27,330 nucleotides of DNA, taken from DASZMJ01 sp035551935. Its GTDB lineage: Bacteria > Planctomycetota > Planctomycetia > Isosphaerales > Isosphaeraceae. The stretch's first letter is position 1. Every line of letters begins with the position of its first letter. The notes below the pieces were generated by a model, which was not told where the DNA came from, did not search any database, and worked only from the letters and a program-made list of their open reading frames with translations. The DNA is taken from NCBI GenBank assembly GCA_035551935.1, contig DASZMJ010000488.1, positions 1 through 27,330 of the forward strand, written 5' to 3'. This document shows, in pieces, positions 22,161 through 27,330 of this stretch. Both the position numbers and the translations under genes were made by a program.

Positions 22161-25072
22161 CGCAGATCTCGCCTCTGGGGTGTCAAGGGGGGGGATTCTG
22201 GCCCCGGCCGCCGGCCCCCGACGGCGGGGCCGGGGTCGGTCGGGGTCAGGTCGGCGAACAGCGGCGTCGCCGGGCGGGCGCGACGGAACCCGAGGGAGTG
22301 TTGGTGCTGCTCGGGCAGGATGACGGATCGCTCCAGGAAGCCGAGGGGCCGGAGCGTCTCGGTGCCCCGGACGCGGACCGGGGCGAGCCCCGCGCGGACG
22401 ACGAAGCCGTTCCAGCCGTCGGAACGGGGCCGGAAGCCGGTCGCGCGCGGGTAGGGGCGATAGCGGAAGAGCGTCAGCTCGCTCGCGTTGGCGAAGAGGT
22501 CGAAGACGACGCCGCCGCCGGGGGCGACGACGCTGTCCTGCGGCAACGCGCCGACGGCGCGGAGCGTGCGCCATTCGGGCCCGGTCGGGGCCTCGTGCCC
22601 GGCCAGGGCCTCGGGGACGCGGCGGCCCGTCGAGCCGCGCGCGGCATACTCGAGCTCCTCCTCGGTCGGCAGGCGGCAGCCGGTCGCGGCGGCGAACTCG
22701 ACGGCGACGTCGTGGGGGACGTCGGTCATCGGCCAGTCGTCGTGGGCCGGGTCGGGCCCGGCGGGCCAGAGGGCGGCGAGCCAGCGGTCCCTGGCTTTGG
22801 GGGCCAGCGTCCGGGTGCGTTCGAGCCAGGCGAGGAACGCGCCACGGGTGACCTCGCGGGCGTCGAGGTCGAAGGGGGCGACGTCGACCGGGTGCGCGGG
22901 GGAGTGGGGCGGGAACACCTTGCGGCCCTCGGCCGTGGTCGAGGAGTCGTCGGCCCCCATCGAGAACGACCCGCCCGCGACGCGGACCATCCCCCGGGCC
23001 GGCCCGCCGCGCGGGGGGAGCCGCAGCCGCAACGGCGGCGGCGACTCGCCGGGGTTCAGGTCGCGGCCGAGGTGGTACGGCCGCTCGGCGAAGGCCCCGG
23101 TCGCCGGGTCGGTCGCCGTGACCCAGAGGTCGCCCGGCACGACCTCGGTCAGCGTGGCCGGCCGGTCGACCGAGCCGGCCCGGAGCCGGTAGAGGACCAG
23201 GTCGATCGGCCGGCCGTCGCGCCGGGTGGCGCGGAAGGTGACGACCGCGCCGGGCGGGTCGGTGGCGACGGCCAGGTCGCGGACGCCGAAGAGGATCTGG
23301 GCCTTCGGCCGACGCATCCCGGCCGGCATCGCGGTGGCCTTCGACCAGATCGCGTAGATGTGATGGACGCGGCGGGCGTCCTCCCCCTCGGGGGCGTCGA
23401 CCTCCTCGCGGAGGGCGGCCTCGGTGATCCGGCCGCCGAGGTCGTTGAGCCCGGGGTCGGCGCCGTCGAGCAAGGCGGCGCGGGACCAGGCGTCGAGGGC
23501 CTCGTCGAGCCGGCCGCCGGCCAGGGCGGCGGCGGCCCGGTCGCGGAGCGTCTGGAACTGTCGGCGCCGCGAGGCGAAATCCTGGACGTCGCGGGCGTGG
23601 ACGACCGCGCGGGCCGTGAGCGCCGTCGCGGCCACCAGGGCGAGGGCCGCGGCCGCCAAGGCCGCCACGCGGTGCCGGCGGAGCCGGCGCCAGGCCCGCC
23701 GCGCCGGGCCGGGCGGCCGGGCCCGGACCGCCTCGCCCCGGGCGAACCGCTCGAGGTCCTCGGCCAGCTCGGTCGCCGACGCGTACCGCAGCGCGAGGTT
23801 GCGGTCCATCGCCTTGAGGACGATCGCCTCCAGGTCGCGCGGCAGGCGGGGCTCGACCGACCGGGGCGGCTTGGGTGGCGTGGTGGCCAGGAACGACGCC
23901 TTGGCCACCATCGCGATCTCCCCCGGCACGTCGAAGGGCCGGGCCAGGGTCGCGGCCTCGAAGAGGGTCACCCCCAGGGCATAGATGTCGCCGCGGCCGT
24001 CGTCGGCGTCGGCCCGGCCGAGGAGCTTCTCGGGGGGCATGTAGAGCAACGTGCCCAGCAGGTAGCCGGGGTGGACCGACGGGTCGTCGAGGTCGCGGGC
24101 CAGGCCGAAGTCGGCCAGGTAGACGCGATCCTCGTGGGCCCGGTCCAGCAGGATGTTCGACGGCTTGACGTCGCGATGGACGACCTTCGCCGCGTGCGCC
24201 GCGGCCAGCGCCCGCGCGACCCGCGCCAGGAGGGTCGCGACGGCGGGGAAATACGCGGCGTCGGCCGCGATCGCCAGGCGGTGCAGCTCGGCCGGCGTCC
24301 GGCCCGCCTTGCGGTCGCGACGCTGGCGGATCACGGCGGCGAGGGTGAAGCCGTCAACCAGCAACATCGACAGGAAGCAACGACCGTCGGCCTGACCGAA
24401 CTCGAAGATGGGCAGGATCGCCGAGTCGGTCAGGCGCGACGGCCGCTCGGCCTCCTTGCGGAGCCGTTCGGCGTGCTCGCCGTCGAGCGCCGTCCCCGGC
24501 GGCAGCAGCTTCAGGGCCACGGTCCGGACGAACGGCGCGAGCTGCACGGCCCGCCAGACGTCCCCCTGCGTGCCGCCGCCGAGCCGCTCGACGAGCATGT
24601 AGCGGCCGATGACCCGGCCGGCCTCGCGCCTCGGCCGGTCGGGTCCCTCGGGCAAGGTCGTGGCCGGGTCCCCGCTCCGTTCGGTCGTCGTCGAGCGGCG
24701 ATCGGCCGGCAGCTCGACCGTCTCGTTCGCCCCGGCCCCGCGCCCGAGGAAGAGGTGGTCGACCTCGTCGGAATGCTCGGGGAAGCGGTGCCGGTATTCT
24801 TCGGCCTCGACCGGCGTGCCGTCGCGGTCGCGCAGCTCCATCTCCAGCGCCAGCAGCTCGCGGAAGAGCTCCACGCGCTCCGGGCCCGAGACCAGGCCCA
24901 GGTACTCCTCGATCCGCGGCCCCCGGCCCGCCCGCATGGCCGCCTCGAAGCAGTCGCAGATCGCATCCAGGCGCTCGGTTAGCGCCCGGACCCGCCGCTC
25001 CCGCCCTTCATCGCTGCCGGCTCGCATGGCGCGGTCCTGAACCCAACGGGTCGAATCCCCCAGGAGAGTCAT
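22157..25072 (-). CDS. Ser/Thr protein kinase with C-terminal formylglycine-generating-enzyme-like domain
   Basis: A 971-aa membrane kinase. Residues about 30-105 form the N-terminal region common in planctomycete kinases (FEAAMRAGRGPRIEEYL, RELLALEMEL, YRHRFPEH). The kinase domain has the Gly loop LGGGTQGDVW (about 164-173), K188 in VALKLL, HRDVKPSNILL (D301), DFGLA (321-325) and MPPEKLLG. A membrane helix (about 469-489) follows. The outer part has a coiled stretch and then a FGE-sulfatase/SUMF1-like domain from about residue 685 (MVRVAGGSFSMGADDSS, AAATGCRLPTEEELEYAARG). Catalytic cysteines of true formylglycine-generating enzymes and the usual NVWEW motif are absent (FANASEL instead), so this domain probably binds rather than modifies. 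An alternative start is the ATG at 25027, with AGGA 8 nt upstream. It heads an operon with two paralogous genes. Confidence 0.87.
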   Translation of the reverse strand: MTLLGDSTRWVQDRAMRAGSDEGRERRVRALTERLDAICDCFEAAMRAGRGPRIEEYLGLVSGPERVELFRELLALEMELRDRDGTPVEAEEYRHRFPEHSDEVDHLFLGRGAGANETVELPADRRSTTTERSGDPATTLPEGPDRPRREAGRVIGRYMLVERLGGGTQGDVWRAVQLAPFVRTVALKLLPPGTALDGEHAERLRKEAERPSRLTDSAILPIFEFGQADGRCFLSMLLVDGFTLAAVIRQRRDRKAGRTPAELHRLAIAADAAYFPAVATLLARVARALAAAHAAKVVHRDVKPSNILLDRAHEDRVYLADFGLARDLDDPSVHPGYLLGTLLYMPPEKLLGRADADDGRGDIYALGVTLFEAATLARPFDVPGEIAMVAKASFLATTPPKPPRSVEPRLPRDLEAIVLKAMDRNLALRYASATELAEDLERFARGEAVRARPPGPARRAWRRLRRHRVAALAAAALALVAATALTARAVVHARDVQDFASRRRQFQTLRDRAAAALAGGRLDEALDAWSRAALLDGADPGLNDLGGRITEAALREEVDAPEGEDARRVHHIYAIWSKATAMPAGMRRPKAQILFGVRDLAVATDPPGAVVTFRATRRDGRPIDLVLYRLRAGSVDRPATLTEVVPGDLWVTATDPATGAFAERPYHLGRDLNPGESPPPLRLRLPPRGGPARGMVRVAGGSFSMGADDSSTTAEGRKVFPPHSPAHPVDVAPFDLDAREVTRGAFLAWLERTRTLAPKARDRWLAALWPAGPDPAHDDWPMTDVPHDVAVEFAAATGCRLPTEEELEYAARGSTGRRVPEALAGHEAPTGPEWRTLRAVGALPQDSVVAPGGGVVFDLFANASELTLFRYRPYPRATGFRPRSDGWNGFVVRAGLAPVRVRGTETLRPLGFLERSVILPEQHQHSLGFRRARPATPLFADLTPTDPGPAVGGRRPGPESPPLTPQRRDLR

Positions 25073-25278
25073 CACCAATAGCCACCACGATGTACCACCC
25101 GTAACACATTTTTCCGGAGAATTCGAACAAAATGGGAAGAACGGGGATTTCCGCACGGGATGGGAGGGCCGCGCGATCTCGCGGGCGTGGCTTGGCCGCG
25201 GGCGTGGGGATCGACTACCCTGGAGCGGGCGTCGCCGTCGGGTCGGCGGGCCGGGCGGGACGAAGGGGAAGCGTGCCG

Positions 25279-25713
25279 ATGGCGAAGCGGACGACCTGGG
25301 CCGTGGCGTGGACGCTGCTGGTGCTCGTCGCGTGCTGGTTCCCGAGGGACCGGCTCCCGGTGGACGAGGGCCGGTCGCATCGCTGGCGGCCGCCGAACGC
25401 GGACAAGCTGGTCCACGTGGCGATGTTCGCCGGCTTCGGCCTGCTCTGGATGCGGGCACGGCCCCGGCCGAGTCAGGCCGCGCGGGTGCTCGTCGGGGGC
25501 CTCGCCCTGGCGGTCATCAGCGAGCTCGGCCAGGAGTTGCCGGTCGTCCACCGCGACGCCGACGTCCTCGACGCCCTGGCCGACGCGATCGGCGTCGGCC
25601 TCGGGATCGCCGCCGCGCTCAGGCTCGGGCGGGGCCGCGACGTCGACGAACCCGCAGCGACGCCAGGCCCAGCAGGGCGAGCACCAGGCTCGACGGCTCG
25701 GGCACGATCTTGA
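25279..25713 (+). CDS. VanZ-like family membrane protein
   Basis: A 144-aa protein with four hydrophobic segments: WAVAWTLLVLVACWF; the region after the family motif NADKLVHVAMFAGFGLLW; VLVGGLALAVISELGQE; and ADAIGVGLGIAAAL. The K-x-x-H-x-x-x-F-x-x-x-x-x-L pattern and the E-x-x-Q motif with the following HRDADVLDALAD are typical of VanZ-like proteins, whose role is generally unknown (the namesake gives low-level teicoplanin resistance). The start at 25279 has GAAGGGGAAG upstream. The C-terminal ~30 residues (Pro/Ala/Arg-rich) run into and overlap the convergent PEP-CTERM gene by 95 bp. Confidence 0.78.
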   Translation: MAKRTTWAVAWTLLVLVACWFPRDRLPVDEGRSHRWRPPNADKLVHVAMFAGFGLLWMRARPRPSQAARVLVGGLALAVISELGQELPVVHRDADVLDALADAIGVGLGIAAALRLGRGRDVDEPAATPGPAGRAPGSTARARS

Positions 25714-26215
25714 TCCTCGGCAGTCGCGAGTCGACGTAGTAGTCGGTGGTCCCCTGGCTCGTCCGGTGCTCCAGGTCGATGTTCAGGTAGCCGACGCCGG
25801 GCTTCGACTCGACCAGGATGAACTGGCGGATCGTGTCCGTCGCCGTGATGCTCGGCGGGGCGGACGTGAAGGTGCTCGGGAACCCGCCGCCCCGGATCAC
25901 CAGCGGCAGGCTGCCGCCGAAGATGCCGCGGCCGGCGGCGGGGTCCAGGTCGAAGACGAAGCCGAAGTCGGTCGGGCCGGCCGTCGAGATCGTCAGGTGG
26001 GCCGCGATCAGCAGCCCGCGAGGGTCGGTGACGAACGTGCCCGAGCCCATGATCTCGGTGCCCTTCGTCACGCCGGGCGCGAGCTGGCTCGAAGCGACCG
26101 ACTCGATCGTCCCATCGAGCGTGATCTCGTACGAGAAGTCGGCCCGCGCCGGGGCCCCTACCCCCAGGGCTACCAAGACCCAGGCCCATCCGAGTCTCGA
26201 TGTCCGACGTTCCAT
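25619..26215 (-). CDS. PEP-CTERM sorting-domain protein
   Basis: A 198-aa exported protein. The signal peptide is MERRTSRLGWAWVLVALG..APARA, cleaved near residue 25. The mature part is beta-rich with no recognised domain (YEITLDGTIESVASSQLAPG, FGFVFDLDPAAGRGIFGG). The last 28 residues are the tripartite PEP-CTERM signal: VPEPSS, a hydrophobic helix (LVLALLGLASL) and a basic RVRRRR tail, normally recognised by an exosortase. No exosortase is in the window. An in-frame ATG at 26251 with GGAGGG 8 nt upstream is an alternative start; the ATG at 26215 gives the cleaner signal peptide. The 3' end overlaps the VanZ-like gene on the other strand. Confidence 0.85.
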   Translation of the reverse strand: MERRTSRLGWAWVLVALGVGAPARADFSYEITLDGTIESVASSQLAPGVTKGTEIMGSGTFVTDPRGLLIAAHLTISTAGPTDFGFVFDLDPAAGRGIFGGSLPLVIRGGGFPSTFTSAPPSITATDTIRQFILVESKPGVGYLNIDLEHRTSQGTTDYYVDSRLPRIKIVPEPSSLVLALLGLASLRVRRRRGPARA

Positions 26216-26389
26216 GGATCGCCCCCCAATATCAAGGAGGGCCAGGGCCATGCGGCCAGCCCTCCAACCTTCCCCGGAGATCATGATTAGTTTCGTCCCG
26301 AAATGGAAGGCCCTGACGGGACCTGGTCGCCGGAAACCAACATTCTGTGGGTATTTAGGGAGTTTTTTGTCACCGTTTTTTTTTCCGAT

Positions 26390-27330
26390 TCATGACGGCC
26401 TCGTTGCGATCCGTCTCGATTCGCTTTGTGGTATCCCGCGGAGGAAGGTGGACCGAACCTCGAACGATCGCCCCGAACCACCTGAGAATCCCATACCGGA
26501 CCAGCGCCCCAGGAGGAAATCCGCGGCCTCACCGGCCGCGATCCGGGAGGACTCGAGGCCGAGCAAGGTCGCCGGCTGGGCGGTCGCGGCGGCGAGGGCC
26601 TGTCGCAACGTCAAACCGCCGTGAAGGATGAGGTTCGAAACGCCGACCTCGAGCCCCTGGTTCGCCCCGGCCAGGTACGGGGTGCCAGCGACGACGATCT
26701 TGCCCGAGGGCAACACCTCCCAGGGCCCGTAACGCCCCGCGGGCGCGTCGGCCAGGGGGCTGGCGTCGCTGACGAGGACGAGCCGGCCGGGCCCCTTGGC
26801 GCGGGCGAGGACGCGGAGGGTGGCCGGGTCGAGGTGGTGGTCGTCGGCGATCAGCGAGGCGGCGAGGCGGTCGTCGGCGGCCTGGTGCCAGATCGGGTTC
26901 GGGTGGCGGGGGAGGGTCGCGGCGATGCCGTTGCCGAGGTGGGTGCTCAAGGTCGCGCCGGCCCCGGCCGACGCCGCGAGCGTCGGACCGTCGGCCGCGG
27001 TGTGGCCGAGGGCGACGACCACCCCGGACGCCCGCAGTCGCCGGATGAACTCGATCGCCCCGCGCCGTTCGGGGGCGAGCGTCACGAGCACGATCCGGTT
27101 CCCGCTGGCCGCCTGGAGGGCCTCGAATTCGTCCCAATCCGGGTCGCGGACATGCTCGACCGGGTGGGCGCCCCGGTAGCCGTCGAGGCCCGAGATACAG
27201 GGCCCTTCGAGGTGGATGCCCAGGACCGCCCGCGCCACGTCCGGGAACCGCTCGCAGGCCGCGGCGATCGTCCGGACTCCGTGCAGGAGGGCGTCTTGCG
27301 ACGCCGTGATGAGGGTCGGGCAGAACCGGG
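26390..27330 (-). CDS. nagA: N-acetylglucosamine-6-phosphate deacetylase, 5' end beyond the window
   Basis: This is an amidohydrolase-superfamily protein missing its N-terminus at the right edge; the reading frame is open to 27328 (FCPTLITASQDALLHGV). Visible NagA-like elements are GIHLEGPCISGLDGYRGAHP (metal-binding Glu), VVALGHTAADGPTLAA (His), LSTHLGNGIAATLPRHPN, IADDHHLDP and LVSDASPLADAPAG (catalytic Asp region), then ANQGLEVGVSNLILHGGLTLRQALAAAT and the ADFLL strand near the end. NagA removes acetate from GlcNAc-6-phosphate in amino-sugar use and cell-wall recycling. The motif THLGNG replaces the usual THLFNAM, so another deacetylase specificity is possible. The GTG at 27238 is internal, not the start. 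Confidence 0.8.
   Translation of the reverse strand, partial: RFCPTLITASQDALLHGVRTIAAACERFPDVARAVLGIHLEGPCISGLDGYRGAHPVEHVRDPDWDEFEALQAASGNRIVLVTLAPERRGAIEFIRRLRASGVVVALGHTAADGPTLAASAGAGATLSTHLGNGIAATLPRHPNPIWHQAADDRLAASLIADDHHLDPATLRVLARAKGPGRLVLVSDASPLADAPAGRYGPWEVLPSGKIVVAGTPYLAGANQGLEVGVSNLILHGGLTLRQALAAATAQPATLLGLESSRIAAGEAADFLLGRWSGMGFSGGSGRSFEVRSTFLRGIPQSESRRIATRPS

Noticed and set aside
22298..24982. Plus-strand frame of about 890 codons opposite the kinase gene
   Set aside because: It mirrors the kinase frame, is low-complexity and has no motif; the minus strand encodes an intact kinase with all catalytic motifs.
26340..26390. T-rich tract (T9 at 26376-26384) as an intrinsic terminator
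   Set aside because: The T-run is on the plus strand, but both flanking genes are on the minus strand and no GC stem precedes it in the right orientation.

Overview
The window looks like a chromosomal segment of a high-GC planctomycete, probably of the Isosphaeraceae. The signs are a DUF1559 pilin-like protein, a Ser/Thr kinase fused to a formylglycine-generating-enzyme-like domain, a MauE/DUF1573 protein, a PEP-CTERM protein, and long ResB and CcsA proteins of cytochrome c maturation System II. This placement is by inference from family content and base composition; no marker gene is present. No rRNA, tRNA or CRISPR array was seen.

Layout. 1-888: a homing-endonuclease-repeat gene broken by a 123-bp MITE with 10-bp target duplications; the end of a second copy sits at the left edge, inside the same gene. 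920-2259 (minus): a small conserved hypothetical gene after an NAD-type isocitrate dehydrogenase. 2458-6838 (plus): a small DUF962/Mpo1-like membrane protein, a TolC-like outer-membrane lipoprotein and a Tat-exported aldo/keto reductase. 6996-12231 (plus): a five-gene run with less extreme third-position GC, holding a MauE-DUF1573 membrane protein, a secreted 10-cysteine peptide, a membrane-anchored LolA-like protein, a GT39-type glycosyltransferase and a DUF1559 protein. The first and last of these are frameshifted at poly-G runs. 12228-15304 (minus): uma2, dnaJ, grpE, an FmdB-type zinc ribbon and yacG. 15619-20644 (plus): resB and ccsA, separated by a palindromic repeat. 20719-25072 (minus): the kinase/FGE-like gene followed by two paralogous genes of a family I do not recognise. 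25279-27330: a VanZ-like protein, a convergent PEP-CTERM protein and the 3' part of a nagA-type deacetylase that runs off the right edge.

How the genes work together. ResB and CcsA form the haem-delivery and ligation machine for c-type cytochromes. DnaJ and GrpE are DnaK co-chaperones. In the 7-12 kb run, a MauE-like membrane protein lies directly before a secreted peptide with ten cysteines, which suggests a dedicated disulfide-formation pair (inference). The kinase and its two downstream paralogs, coupled by an ATGA overlap, look like a signalling unit with uncharacterised partners. These two clusters and the MITE are the best candidates for undescribed biology here.

Three G/C runs of eight or more bases fall in or at coding regions (7019-7027, 11579-11586, 22187-22194). 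At each, one additional base would merge reading frames: it would restore a broken gene in two cases and fuse the kinase to its neighbour in the third. Under-called homopolymers or real slippage could both explain this.
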